DNA of 64,000 bases, from contig NZ_JALLPO010000026.1 in the NCBI RefSeq assembly GCF_023276435.1, positions 1 to 64,000 on the forward strand. Direction: 5' to 3'. The position numbers and the translations under genes were made by a program. A model generated the notes under the pieces. It searched no databases. It was not told the DNA's origin and was given only the letters and a program-made list of their open reading frames with translations. The stretch comes from Sphaerisporangium perillae. Its GTDB lineage: Bacteria > Actinomycetota > Actinomycetes > Streptosporangiales > Streptosporangiaceae. Of the stretch, positions 1 through 8,259 are shown one piece after another (within the stretch, counting starts at the first letter, position 1; the number at the start of each line of letters is the position of its first letter).

Positions 1-2
1 TG

Positions 3-563
3 GTGTATGGGTATTTCCCGTGTGTGTCCGACGGCGATGATCTGATCATCCTGGATGAGAAGACCGGGAATGAGCGGACCCGGTTCTCTTTCCCGCGGCA
101 GCGGCGGGACCGGCATCTGTGCCTGGCCGATTTCTTCCGGGGCAGTGACAGCGGTGAGGTGGATGTGGTGGCGTTCCAGGTGGCCACCATGGGCAGCCGG
201 ATCTCGGAGGCGACGGCGGAGTTGTTCGCCAAGGACGCCTACCGCGATTATCTGGAGTTGCATGGGTTGTCGGTGCAGTTGACCGAGGCGCTGGCCGAGT
301 ACTGGCATGCCCGGGTGCGGGGCGACTTGGGCATCGGCGGGGATGAGTCGCTGGCCGACATGTTGAAGGTCAACATCACCGGTTGCCGGTACTCGTTCGG
401 GTATCCGGCGTGTCCGAACCTGGAGGACCAGCGGCAGTTGTTCGAGTTGCTGGACCCGGCCCGGATCGGGGTGAGCCTGTCGGAGGAGTTCCAGTTGCAT
501 CCCGAACAGGCCACCTCCGCCCTGATCGTCCACCACCCCGAAGCCAAATACTTCAACGTCTGA
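3..563 (+). CDS. metH: Methionine synthase (B12-dependent), C-terminal activation domain, 5' partial
   Basis: This is the 3' end of a gene that begins left of the window; the first triplet in frame (GTG) is internal, not a start. The visible 186 residues match the AdoMet-binding reactivation domain of cobalamin-dependent methionine synthase, which remethylates oxidised cob(II)alamin. The family signature R-x-x-x-GYPACP is present (GCRYSFGYPACP), and so is the usual C-terminal end, a histidine/tyrosine-rich strand (HHPEAKYFNV). The full enzyme uses methyl-tetrahydrofolate to methylate homocysteine in the cytosol. Leucine codon TTG is much commoner here than in neighbouring genes, which use CTG and CTC almost exclusively. 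A HAD phosphatase follows after 59 bases, perhaps co-transcribed. Confidence 0.93.
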   Translation: MYGYFPCVSDGDDLIILDEKTGNERTRFSFPRQRRDRHLCLADFFRGSDSGEVDVVAFQVATMGSRISEATAELFAKDAYRDYLELHGLSVQLTEALAEYWHARVRGDLGIGGDESLADMLKVNITGCRYSFGYPACPNLEDQRQLFELLDPARIGVSLSEEFQLHPEQATSALIVHHPEAKYFNV

Positions 564-622
564 CCTGGGCGGAGAAGCCGGTACCGTCTGCTGTGTACAT
601 GCGGGTGTCGTCAGGGGGATGA

Positions 623-1267
623 GTGGACGCGGTCTTCTTCGACATGGACGGGACCCTCGTCGACACCGAAAAGCTCTGGTTTCGAGCCGAGTCATCGGTG
701 ATGCGGCGCCTCGGCGCCGGGTGGACCACAGCCGACCAGGAGAACCTGGTCGGCGGCTCCATGCCGGCGACCGTCGACTACATGCTCAGGGTGAGCGGAT
801 CCGACAGGCATCCCGACGAGATCGAGGCCTGGATGCTCGACACCGTCCTCGGCCTGCTCGCCGACGGCTTCGAGATGATGCCGGGAGCCGCCGAGCTCCT
901 GGCCGAGGTCCGCACGTCTCGCCTGCCCACGGGCCTGGTCACCTCCTCCTCCCGCCTGATGGCGGACGCCGTGCTCGCCGGCATCGGGCGCGGCTACTTC
1001 GACGTCGTGGTGACCGGTGACGACGTCGAGCGGTTCAAACCCGACCCCGAGCCCTACCTGAGAGCGGCGAGAGTCCTCGGCGTGGACCCCGCGCGATGCG
1101 CCGTCCTGGAGGACTCACCGACCGGCGTCGCGGCGGCCACGGCCGCGGGCTGCGCCGTCGTCGCCATCCCCAGCGTCGTCCCCATCCCACCCGCCCCCCG
1201 CCGCCTCGTCGTCGATTCCCTCAAACAAATCGACCTGCCCACCCTCCAAAACCTCGTCCTCTCCTAA
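623..1267 (+). CDS. HAD-family phosphatase, beta-phosphoglucomutase-like
   Basis: The 214-residue product is a haloacid-dehalogenase superfamily hydrolase. Motif I is DMDGT near residue 7 (nucleophile and acid/base Asp), motif II is the Ser triplet VTSSS, motif III is the Lys of FKPDPEPY, and motif IV is EDSPTGV. The insert between motif I and the core is helical, as in the beta-phosphoglucomutase/phosphatase subfamily (cap type C1), so small sugar phosphates are the likely substrates. The GTG start at 623 is chosen because GGGGG lies just upstream and the conserved strand VFFDMDGT begins four residues in; an overlapping ATG at 619 is out of frame. The gene lies 59 bases after metH on the same strand. 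The physiological substrate is unknown. Confidence 0.88.
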   Translation: MDAVFFDMDGTLVDTEKLWFRAESSVMRRLGAGWTTADQENLVGGSMPATVDYMLRVSGSDRHPDEIEAWMLDTVLGLLADGFEMMPGAAELLAEVRTSRLPTGLVTSSSRLMADAVLAGIGRGYFDVVVTGDDVERFKPDPEPYLRAARVLGVDPARCAVLEDSPTGVAAATAAGCAVVAIPSVVPIPPAPRRLVVDSLKQIDLPTLQNLVLS

Positions 1268-1635
1268 CCCCCCACGAACTCCCCCGCCCAACCCACCAAA
1301 CGCTCCCGGCGACTGGAGCAGCCGGTTCCCTTCGGGCCCCGGAGATGGGTGCCCGGTTCCCTTCCGGCCCCCCGGGTGGTGGGGCGGCCGGTTCCCTTGG
1401 GCCCCCCGGGTGGTGGGGCGTTCGGCGCCGTGGCGGTGGGAGGTGGTACGGCGGGGTCGGCGCCGTTGTGCGGTGGGTGACCCGTCGGGCCGCGGGGTCA
1501 GGGGTGGACCCTGTGGTGGGTAGGGGAGGGATCATGCTGAGGGCCGGGGGATGGGCCATCCTTTGGGAGGAGGGGCCACCGCTCGTGCGCGTGCCAGGAT
1601 GGAACGGTAAGCAATGACAAAGGGGGCGAGCCGTT
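1268..1635. other. Intergenic region with imperfect tandem repeats
   Basis: This 368-base gap between the HAD gene and the small membrane protein gene has no credible reading frame on either strand. Its centre holds three imperfect copies of a G/C-rich unit that begins with CCGGTTCCCTT (described separately). The last 60 bases contain the ribosome binding site for the next gene. I see no tRNA or other RNA gene in it. Confidence 0.6.
1321..1420. repeat. Three imperfect tandem repeats, 30-36 bp each
   Basis: Copies lie at 1321-1350, 1351-1386 and 1387-1420. Each starts with GCC(C)GGTTCCCTT followed by a run of G and C. Copies 2 and 3 also share CCCCCCGGGTGGTGGGGCG. The copies diverge enough that a protein-coding origin is unlikely. 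Function is unknown; CCCGGG-containing runs could form alternative hairpins between copies. Confidence 0.7.
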
Positions 1636-2148
1636 ATGTCCTTCGACCAGATCGCCTGGTTGCCGCTGTGCGCGGGGGTGACAGCAGCGGGGCTGGTGCT
1701 GAGCTTCCTGGCGTTCCGCAGGAGGGGCGCGGGCGCGGGCTTGCGTGGCGCCGCGTGGTCCCTGATCCCGCTGGCCGCCTACCTCACCGGCGCGCTCCCG
1801 GCCCTCTGGCAGGCCGGCACGGCCGTGGTCGGCTTCGTCACCGGCCTGGTCTTCTCGCCGACGGTCTGGGCCGGGGTGATCGTGGCCGGCCTGTCGGCGC
1901 TGCTGTTCCTGGTCTCCGGGGTCCTGCGCAGGAGGCGCGGAGGCGCAGCGGGCGGCGCGAAGAGCCGCCGCGCGGAGCGGGCCCAGGCGGGCGCACCGGG
2001 CGCGGGTGCCGCGGCCGGTGCGGGCGCGACGCCGACCCCCGGCGCGACTCAGCCGCTCCGGCGTCCACTGCAGGCCAAGCCCGCCGCACCGGCCGACGAC
2101 GACCTGTCCGACATCGAGGAGATCCTCAAGCGCCGGGGCATCAGCTGA
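1636..2148 (+). CDS. Small membrane protein with basic, Ala/Pro-rich cytoplasmic tail
   Basis: The 170-residue product has three hydrophobic segments in its first 100 residues (about 5-25, 42-60 and 72-95). A strongly basic stretch follows (RRRRGG to SRRAERAQ), then an Ala/Pro/Gly-rich linker, and finally an acidic end (DDDLSDIEEILKRRGIS). The short conserved-looking acidic C-terminus suggests a docking peptide on the cytoplasmic side. The ATG at 1636 follows GGGGGCGAG at a good distance. I do not recognise a named family, although membrane proteins of this layout are frequent in actinobacteria. It converges on the ATPase gene that ends at 2186. Confidence 0.72.
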   Translation: MSFDQIAWLPLCAGVTAAGLVLSFLAFRRRGAGAGLRGAAWSLIPLAAYLTGALPALWQAGTAVVGFVTGLVFSPTVWAGVIVAGLSALLFLVSGVLRRRRGGAAGGAKSRRAERAQAGAPGAGAAAGAGATPTPGATQPLRRPLQAKPAAPADDDLSDIEEILKRRGIS

Positions 2149-2185
2149 CGCGCTGACACCCCGCGGGAGCGTTCGCGGGCACCCG

Positions 2186-2803
2186 CTAAGGGAACCGCTC
2201 CGACACGCGGGCCGGGCGCTCGTCTGGACCGGGGTGTTCGCCGGAAGGAACGGGCCGCTCCCCGTCGAGGAGACGGCGGGTGAACCAGACCGTCTTGCCG
2301 GACGGGCTCGGACCGGCGGGGTTCGGATGGGTGGGATCCGGGCCGGTGGGTCCAAGGCGGTGGGGGTCCGGGCTGTTGGACCCAGGATGAGAGTCCGGGT
2401 CGCCGGGTCCGGGGCGGTGGGCATCCTGGGCGGGAGGTCCAGGGGGGTGGGGGGAAGGGGTGGCGCCCCAGTGGTCGGCGAGGGCGTCTACGATCATCAG
2501 GCCTCGCCCGTGGCAGGCGTCCGCCGCCGCGTCGAGCCGGTGCGGGCGCTCCGGGCCGTGGTCGATGACCTCCCCGCGGAGCACTCCGGCGCCGGCGTGC
2601 AGCGTCAGCCGTATCGGAGGAGCGCCATGCGCGACGGCGTTGGTGACCAGCTCGCTGACGATGAGGATCACCTCGTCCGAGAGGTGGGGCAGTCCCCAGC
2701 CGGTGAGCGTCCGGCGTACCAGTCGCCGGGCCCCGGCGACCGCCGCCCGGTCGCACGCGAGCTCCCACGACATGGTCCGGTGTCCCCTCGGAGGTCCGAT
2801 CAT
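2186..2803 (-). CDS. Anti-sigma-factor-type ATP-binding protein with proline-rich insert
   Basis: The 205-residue product has a GHKL ATPase fold of the RsbW/SpoIIAB-like HATPase_c_2 group, which in actinobacteria controls sigma factors or acts with SpoIIE-type phosphatases. The N box is ELVTNAVAHG (51-60), the G1 region is EVIDHG (78-83), and G2 is HGRGLMIVDALADHWG. The final strand GKTVWF normally follows within a few residues; here it begins at about residue 169, after some 55 Pro/Gly/Asp/His-rich residues. I chose the ATG at 2803 because AAGGAG sits five bases upstream; the ATG at 2773 has no such site. It is transcribed away from the peptide transporter operon. Which sigma factor it binds cannot be read from the sequence. 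Confidence 0.85.
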   Translation of the reverse strand: MIGPPRGHRTMSWELACDRAAVAGARRLVRRTLTGWGLPHLSDEVILIVSELVTNAVAHGAPPIRLTLHAGAGVLRGEVIDHGPERPHRLDAAADACHGRGLMIVDALADHWGATPSPHPPGPPAQDAHRPGPGDPDSHPGSNSPDPHRLGPTGPDPTHPNPAGPSPSGKTVWFTRRLLDGERPVPSGEHPGPDERPARVSERFP

Positions 2804-3299
2804 CGATGCTCCTTGCCGCCGGCCTCGCCCCGTATGGCGTGCGCCATCACGAGAGATACGGAGCCGGGGCGCATTACGTTCGGATAACGACGTCTCAGGC
2901 TTCAAGATCCGCCACTGCGGTCCCGGGCGGCCTGGATAGGATCGGCGATCACGTGGTCCGGGCCATGATCTTCCCGCCTCGCCGTGCCGGGCGCGCGGCC
3001 CTCCGGCCCCGCTGCGCCTATGCCGTCGAGACTCCGAGCGCCGTGTCACAGTTCCGGGACACAACCGAAACATGCCTCCGACATTCGGTCCAAGATCAAC
3101 ACGAATGAATTTCGCATGAATCACAGTTGAGCCACATAGCGCCCTTAGGTACTGGTCAGTGCAGCTCAGCACATAGATTCTGCGTCCGGGGGCCGTACAC
3201 CTGCGGCCTGCCCGTAAAGATGGGCGACACCTGCGGCCACCGGCGGCGGGTGGCACATCGCACAGACAAAGTCGTCTGGGATCCAGGGGGCCGACAACT
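2804..3299. other. Divergent intergenic region between ATPase and peptide transporter
   Basis: This 496-base region holds no convincing gene. It must carry the promoters of the ATPase gene (leftward) and the peptide transporter operon (rightward). The stretch 3050-3180 is noticeably richer in A and T than its surroundings, and CATAGATT near 3171 could be a -10 element for the transporter. A weak inverted pair GTGTC/GACAC lies near 3041-3061. No RNA gene is evident. Confidence 0.5.
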
Positions 3300-4292
3300 A
3301 TGACCGCACCGCTCGACGTCTCCGGCACGGAGCTCGAGGCCGCGCCGGAAGCCGTTCTGGCCGGGGCGCAGGGCAAGGCGATCCAGGGGCGATCGCTTGG
3401 TCAGATCGCATGGATGCGCCTCAAACGGGACAAGGTGGCGCTCACCGGCGCCGGCGTAGTGATCTTCCTGATCCTGGTGGCCGTCTTCGCCCCGCTGATC
3501 GTCGGCTGGCTCGGGCATCCCCCTAACGACTTCAACCAGGACCTCATCAGCTCCGAGACGCTGGCGCCCAAGGACGGCACCGGCATCGGCTGGGACCACC
3601 TGTTCGGCGTCGAGCCGGTCAACGGCCGCGACCTGTTCAGCCGCATCGTCTACGGCGCCCGCATCTCGCTGCTCATCGCCTTCCTCGCCACGCTGCTGTC
3701 GGTGGCGATCGGCACCATCCTCGGCGTCATGGCCGGCTACCTCGGCGGCTGGGTCGACTCGGTGATCAGCAAGGCGATGGACGTCTTCCTCGCCTTCCCG
3801 CTGCTGGTCTTCGCCATCGCGCTGGCCGGCATCGTGCCCGACTCGGCGTTCGGCCTCTCCGGCGACGCGCTGCGCGTCTCGCTGCTGGTCTTCATCATCG
3901 GCTTCTTCAACTGGCCCTACATCGGCCGCATCATGCGCGGTCAGACGCTGTCGCTGCGCGAGCGGGAGTTCATCGACGCGGCCCGCAGCCTGGGCGCCCG
4001 GGGCCCGTACATCATCTTCCGCGAGATGCTGCCCAACCTCATGGCGCCGATCCTGATCTACGCCACGCTGCTGATCCCGACCAACATCGTGTTCGAGGCG
4101 GCGCTGTCCTTCCTCGGCGTGGGCGTGCGCCCGCCTACCGCGACCTGGGGCGGCATGCTGTCCGACGCCGTGCGGTTCTACACGATCCCGCACTTCATGT
4201 TCTTCCCCGGTATGGCGATCTTCATCACCGTGCTCGCCTTCAACCTGCTCGGTGACGGTCTTCGCGACGCCCTCGACCCGAGGGCACGATGA
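3300..4292 (+). CDS. dppC: Dipeptide/oligopeptide ABC transporter permease, DppC/OppC type
   Basis: The 330-residue inner-membrane permease has the N-terminal OppC extension with one transmembrane segment (about 48-70), then a large external loop, then a five-helix BPD_transp_1 core. The EAA loop that contacts the ATPase is visible as EFIDAARSLGARGPYIIFRE, followed by LPNLMAPIL. The family translocates di- and oligopeptides with DppB. Unusually, this gene opens the operon ahead of the binding protein; the common order puts the binding protein first. The ATG at 3300 leaves a 54-base gap to the next gene. The substrate class is inferred from family and from the accompanying SBP_bac_5 protein and ATPases. 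Confidence 0.92.
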   Translation: MTAPLDVSGTELEAAPEAVLAGAQGKAIQGRSLGQIAWMRLKRDKVALTGAGVVIFLILVAVFAPLIVGWLGHPPNDFNQDLISSETLAPKDGTGIGWDHLFGVEPVNGRDLFSRIVYGARISLLIAFLATLLSVAIGTILGVMAGYLGGWVDSVISKAMDVFLAFPLLVFAIALAGIVPDSAFGLSGDALRVSLLVFIIGFFNWPYIGRIMRGQTLSLREREFIDAARSLGARGPYIIFREMLPNLMAPILIYATLLIPTNIVFEAALSFLGVGVRPPTATWGGMLSDAVRFYTIPHFMFFPGMAIFITVLAFNLLGDGLRDALDPRAR

Positions 4293-4346
4293 GCTCCACC
4301 TGATTCCCCCGTAAGTTCCCTGGCTCCGACAACAAGGGGTTTGTAC

Positions 4347-6122
4347 ATGAAGAGAAAAACCACGCTGGGGGTGACCGCCCTGGGTGCGGTTCTCGCCCTG
4401 GGGCTGTCCGCCTGTGGCGGCGGCGGCGCGGCGACGCCGAGCCAGTCCGGCTCGGCGCCGGCCGGTGGTGGCGCGAAGGCAGAGTTCAACGCCGCACTCA
4501 CGCAGGTGTTCAACCCTTCCGACAAGAAGGGCGGCATCCTCAAGTTCGCCAACGCGGGTGACTGGGACTCCCTCGACCCGGCCGACACCTACTACGGCTA
4601 CTCCTGGAACTTCATCCGGCTGTACGGCCGCTCTCTGGTGATGTTCAAGCCGGCCCCCGGCAAGGAGAGCACCCAGCTGGTCCCCGACCTCGCCGAGACC
4701 CTGGGCGTTCCGAGCGACGACGCCAAGACGTGGACCTACAAGCTGCGGGCGGGCGTCAAGTTCGAGGACGGCACGCCGATCACCTCCAAGGACGTGAAGT
4801 ACGGCGTCCTGCGGTCGCTGGACAAGGAGGTGTTCCCCGACGGGTACACCTACTTCAACGACACCCTGGACCTGCCGAAGGACTACAAGGGTCCCTACAA
4901 GTCCAAGGGCGTCAACACCGACAAGGCGATCGAGACCCCCGACGACCAGACGATCGTCTTCCACCTGAAGCAGGCCTACAGCGGCTTCGACTACTTCGCG
5001 CAGCTCCCGGCGACGATCCCGGTTCCGGAGGCCAAGGACACGGGCGCCAAGTACAAGGAGCACGTGATCTCCTCGGGCCCGTACAAGTTCGACAAGAACG
5101 AGATCGGCAAGGGCTTCAACCTGGTCCGCAACGACCAGTGGGACGCGGCCTCCGACCCGAACCGCAAGGCTCTGCCCGACGGCTACGAGGTCACGACCAA
5201 CGTCAACGCCGACGACATCGACAACCGGCTCCTCTCGGGTGACCTGCACGTCGACATCGCGGGCACCGGCGCCCAGCCGGCCACGCTCGGCCGCGTGCTG
5301 ACCGACCCGGCGCTGAAGGCCAACACGGACAACCCGACGATCACTCGTCTGTGGTACACGTCGATCAACGGCAACGTGAAGCCGCTGGACAACCTCGACT
5401 GCCGCAAGGCCGTCGAGTACGCCGCGGACAAGGTCGCCTACCAGACCGCCTACGGAGGCGAGTTCTCCGGTGGCCAGATCGCGACGAGCCTGCTGCCCCC
5501 CGGCATCCCCGGCCACCAGGACATCAACCCCTACCCGGCGGGTGCGGACAACCACGGTGACGTCACCAAGGCCAAGGAGGCCCTGACGGCCTGTGGCCAG
5601 CCGAACGGCTTCGAGACCAACATCTCCTACCGGGCCGAGCGCCCGAAGGAGAAGGCCACCGCCGAGGCGCTGCAGCAGTCCCTGGCCAAGGTCGGCATCA
5701 AGCTCACGCTGAAGCCGTTCCCGCAGGCCGACTACTTCGCCCTGTACGCCGGCAAGCCCGGTTACGCCAAGGACAACAAGCTGGGCCTGGCCGTCAACGG
5801 CTGGGGTGCCGACTGGCCCGACGGTTACGGCTTCCTGCAGCAGATGGTCGACAGCCGCGTGATCCGTGAGACCGGCGGCTCGTCCAACATCAGCGTCCGC
5901 GACCCCGAGGTCGACAAGCTGCTCGACCAGGCCTCCCTGGAGACCGACGTCGCCAAGCGCGAGCCGATCTGGGGCCAGATCGACCAGAAGGTCATGGACG
6001 ACGCGTACATCCTTCCCGGCATCTGGGCCAAGAGCCTGCTGATTCGTGGTAAGGGCGTGACGAACGTCTTCTACAGCGAGGCGACCGGCATGTACGACTA
6101 CCTCAGCATGGGCCTGCAGTAG
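4347..6122 (+). CDS. dppA: Peptide ABC transporter substrate-binding lipoprotein (SBP family 5)
   Basis: The 591-residue extracytoplasmic lipoprotein has a short basic N-terminus (MKRKTT), a hydrophobic core and the lipobox GLSAC with Cys23, followed by a Gly/Ser-rich linker. The mature part shows the DppA/OppA family signature region (KTWTYKLRAGVKFEDGTPITS), with paired lobes and length typical of SBP_bac_5. I prefer the ATG at 4347 over the in-frame TTG at 4341, because AAGGGG lies seven bases from the ATG and only one from the TTG. A strong hairpin follows the gene and may favour high binding-protein expression over the permeases. Peptides are the likely ligand; nickel or sugars are possible in this family. 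Confidence 0.92.
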   Translation: MKRKTTLGVTALGAVLALGLSACGGGGAATPSQSGSAPAGGGAKAEFNAALTQVFNPSDKKGGILKFANAGDWDSLDPADTYYGYSWNFIRLYGRSLVMFKPAPGKESTQLVPDLAETLGVPSDDAKTWTYKLRAGVKFEDGTPITSKDVKYGVLRSLDKEVFPDGYTYFNDTLDLPKDYKGPYKSKGVNTDKAIETPDDQTIVFHLKQAYSGFDYFAQLPATIPVPEAKDTGAKYKEHVISSGPYKFDKNEIGKGFNLVRNDQWDAASDPNRKALPDGYEVTTNVNADDIDNRLLSGDLHVDIAGTGAQPATLGRVLTDPALKANTDNPTITRLWYTSINGNVKPLDNLDCRKAVEYAADKVAYQTAYGGEFSGGQIATSLLPPGIPGHQDINPYPAGADNHGDVTKAKEALTACGQPNGFETNISYRAERPKEKATAEALQQSLAKVGIKLTLKPFPQADYFALYAGKPGYAKDNKLGLAVNGWGADWPDGYGFLQQMVDSRVIRETGGSSNISVRDPEVDKLLDQASLETDVAKREPIWGQIDQKVMDDAYILPGIWAKSLLIRGKGVTNVFYSEATGMYDYLSMGLQ

Positions 6123-6176
6123 CAGGTCCGCGCCACCAGGTAAACCGATAGATCCGATAGACACGTGAACGCGGCA

Positions 6177-6202
6177 GGGGGCCGGCCGACCGGCCGGCCC
6201 CC
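6177..6202. terminator. Intra-operon hairpin after binding-protein gene
   Basis: A perfect 11-bp stem (GGGGGCCGGCC with GGCCGGCCCCC) closes on a four-base loop GACC. It lies between the binding-protein stop and the dppB start. There is no T run after it, so it is more likely a 3'-end stabiliser or partial attenuator than a full terminator, since the downstream genes clearly belong to the same operon. Confidence 0.65.
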
Positions 6203-6217
6203 GGAGCCGGGGGGACT

Positions 6218-7237
6218 GTGGTCACATACATCATCCGGCGCCTGATCTGGGGTGTCGTCATGCTCGCCATCGTGAGCATGACCACCTTTGCCATCTTCTT
6301 CCTGGTGCCCCGCCTGGCGGGCGCCACCTCGGACAGCCTCGCCGCACGGTACGTCGGCCGTACCGCCAACGCCGAGCAGGTCAAGATCGCCGCTGAGCGG
6401 CTCGGCTTCAACGATCCGCTGATCGTGCAGTACGGCCGGTTCGCCAAGGGCATCGTCGTGGGCGCCGACTACAACTACGGTCCCGGTGTCGAGCGCTGCC
6501 CCGCGCCGTGCCTCGGGTACTCCTTCCTCACCCGCCTGCCGGTGTGGCCCGACCTGCTCACCCGGCTGCCGGTCACCATCTCGCTCGCCCTAGGCGCGGC
6601 GGTGATCTGGCTCATCGCCGGCGTGGCGACCGGCGTCGTCTCGGCCCTGAGACGCGGCAGCTTCTTCGACCGGGCGTCGATGAGCATCGCGCTGGCCGGG
6701 GTGTCACTCCCCATCTTCTTCACCGGCATCGTGTCGCTGGTGCTGTTCAGCTACGGCCGTCCCTTCGCGATCACCGCGCCGGGCGGCAGCTTCACCCCGT
6801 TCTTCACCAACCCCGTCCAGTGGGCGTACAGCCTGCTCCTGCCCTGGATCACGCTGGCCTTCCTGTACGCCGCCGGGTACGCGCGGCTCACACGATCAGG
6901 CATGCTTGAGACGATGAACGAGGACTACATACGCACGGCCAGGGCGAAGGGCCTCACCGAACGCGTGGTCGTCTTCAAACACGGCCTGCGCGGCGCGCTC
7001 ACCCCGATCCTGACCATCTTCGGCCTCGACCTCGGCCTGCTGATGGGCGGCGCGGTGCTCACCGAGAGCACCTTCTCCCTGCCGGGCATCGGCAAGTACG
7101 CCATCGACGCGATCACGAGCCAGGACCTGCCGAAGGTCATGGGCGTCGTGCTGGTCACCGCGTTCTTCGTCGTCCTTGCCAACCTTGTCGTCGACCTGCT
7201 GTACGCGGTGGTCGACCCGAGAGTGAGGCTCACATGA
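6218..7237 (+). CDS. dppB: Dipeptide/oligopeptide ABC transporter permease, DppB/OppB type
   Basis: The 339-residue permease has one N-terminal membrane segment, an external loop with two cysteines (ERCPAPC) and a five-helix core. The EAA loop is EDYIRTARAKGLTERVVVFKHGLRGALTPI. GTG at 6218 is the start, with GGGGGGACT just upstream and the typical OppB opening TYIIRRLIWG. Its stop overlaps the ATG of the next gene by four bases, so translation is probably coupled. It pairs with the first gene of the operon to form the membrane channel. Confidence 0.93.
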   Translation: MVTYIIRRLIWGVVMLAIVSMTTFAIFFLVPRLAGATSDSLAARYVGRTANAEQVKIAAERLGFNDPLIVQYGRFAKGIVVGADYNYGPGVERCPAPCLGYSFLTRLPVWPDLLTRLPVTISLALGAAVIWLIAGVATGVVSALRRGSFFDRASMSIALAGVSLPIFFTGIVSLVLFSYGRPFAITAPGGSFTPFFTNPVQWAYSLLLPWITLAFLYAAGYARLTRSGMLETMNEDYIRTARAKGLTERVVVFKHGLRGALTPILTIFGLDLGLLMGGAVLTESTFSLPGIGKYAIDAITSQDLPKVMGVVLVTAFFVVLANLVVDLLYAVVDPRVRLT

Positions 7238-8259
7238 GCTTTCTCGAGCTGAACGACCTGCGCGTCCACTTCCCGACCGACGACGGCCTGGTCAAGTCGG
7301 TCGACGGGCTCACCTTCAAGCTGGAGCGCGGCAAGACCCTCGGCATCGTGGGCGAGTCGGGTTCGGGCAAGAGCGTCACGAGCCTGGCGATCCTCGGCCT
7401 GCACAAGGGCGGCCGGGCCATGATCTCCGGCGAGATCTGGCTGGACGGTGAGGAGCTGGTCTCCGCGAGCGCGGAGCACGTGCGGACGCTGCGCGGCAAG
7501 AAGATGGCGATGATCTTCCAGGATCCGCTGTCGGCCATGCACCCCTACTACACGGTGGGCGCGCAGATCGTCGAGGCGTACCGGATCCACCATCACGTCA
7601 GCAAGGCGGTGGCCCGCAAGCATGCCATCGACATGCTGGGCCGGGTCGGCATCCCGCAGCCCGAGAGGCGCATCGACAGCTACCCGCACGAGTTCTCGGG
7701 CGGCATGCGCCAGCGCGCCATGATCGCCATGGCGCTCTCATGCGACCCCGAACTGCTGATCGCCGACGAGCCGACGACCGCCCTGGACGTGACCGTCCAG
7801 GCGCAGATCCTCGACCTGATGCGCGACCTGCAGCAGGAGTTCAACTCCGCGCTGATCATCATCACGCACGACCTCGGCGTGGTCGCCGAGCTCTCCGACG
7901 ACATCCTGGTGATGTACGGCGGCAAGTGCATCGAGTACGGCACCGCCGAGGACATCTTCGAGCGGCCCGAGCACCCCTACACCTGGGGCCTGCTCGGCTC
8001 GATGCCGCGGCTCGACCGCGCGCGCACCGAGCGGCTGATGCCCATCAAGGGCACTCCGCCGTCCCTGATCAACGTGCCCTCCGGCTGCGCCTTCCACCCC
8101 CGCTGCGCCTTCGAGGGCCGTACGGGCGGCAAGGCGAATACGCAGGTGCCCGAGCTCCTCGAGACCGAGGGCGGGCACCTGGTGCGATGCCACCTGCCGC
8201 GGGAGGAACGGCGCGCCATCTGGGAGAACGAGATCAAGCCCAACCTGGAGTCCGTGTGA
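7234..8259 (+). CDS. dppD: Peptide ABC transporter ATP-binding protein, DppD/OppD type
   Basis: The 341-residue ATPase has Walker A GESGSGKS near residues 38-45, the ABC signature SGGMRQR, and Walker [13 protein letters not shown] followed by the switch His (ITHDLG). The C-terminal oligopeptide-transporter extension (GCAFHPRC...) is present; in this family it carries the cysteines that may bind an Fe-S cluster. The ATG start overlaps the dppB stop. The GTGA overlap at its own 3' end leads into the partner ATPase, and the two are expected to form a heterodimer powering import. Confidence 0.94.
   Translation: MSFLELNDLRVHFPTDDGLVKSVDGLTFKLERGKTLGIVGESGSGKSVTSLAILGLHKGGRAMISGEIWLDGEELVSASAEHVRTLRGKKMAMIFQDPLSAMHPYYTVGAQIVEAYRIHHHVSKAVARKHAIDMLGRVGIPQPERRIDSYPHEFSGGMRQRAMIAMALSCDPELLIADEPTTALDVTVQAQILDLMRDLQQEFNSALIIITHDLGVVAELSDDILVMYGGKCIEYGTAEDIFERPEHPYTWGLLGSMPRLDRARTERLMPIKGTPPSLINVPSGCAFHPRCAFEGRTGGKANTQVPELLETEGGHLVRCHLPREERRAIWENEIKPNLESV

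Noticed and set aside
3156-6164. Minus-strand open frame of 1002 codons under the peptide transporter genes
   Set aside because: It is the antisense of dppC and dppA. The predicted protein is low-complexity and rich in Val, Gly, Arg and Asp without any domain, as expected for antisense frames in GC-rich DNA.
6177-6202. Full Rho-independent terminator inside the peptide operon
   Set aside because: There is no T run, and the three genes after it are needed for the same transporter; partial attenuation is more likely.
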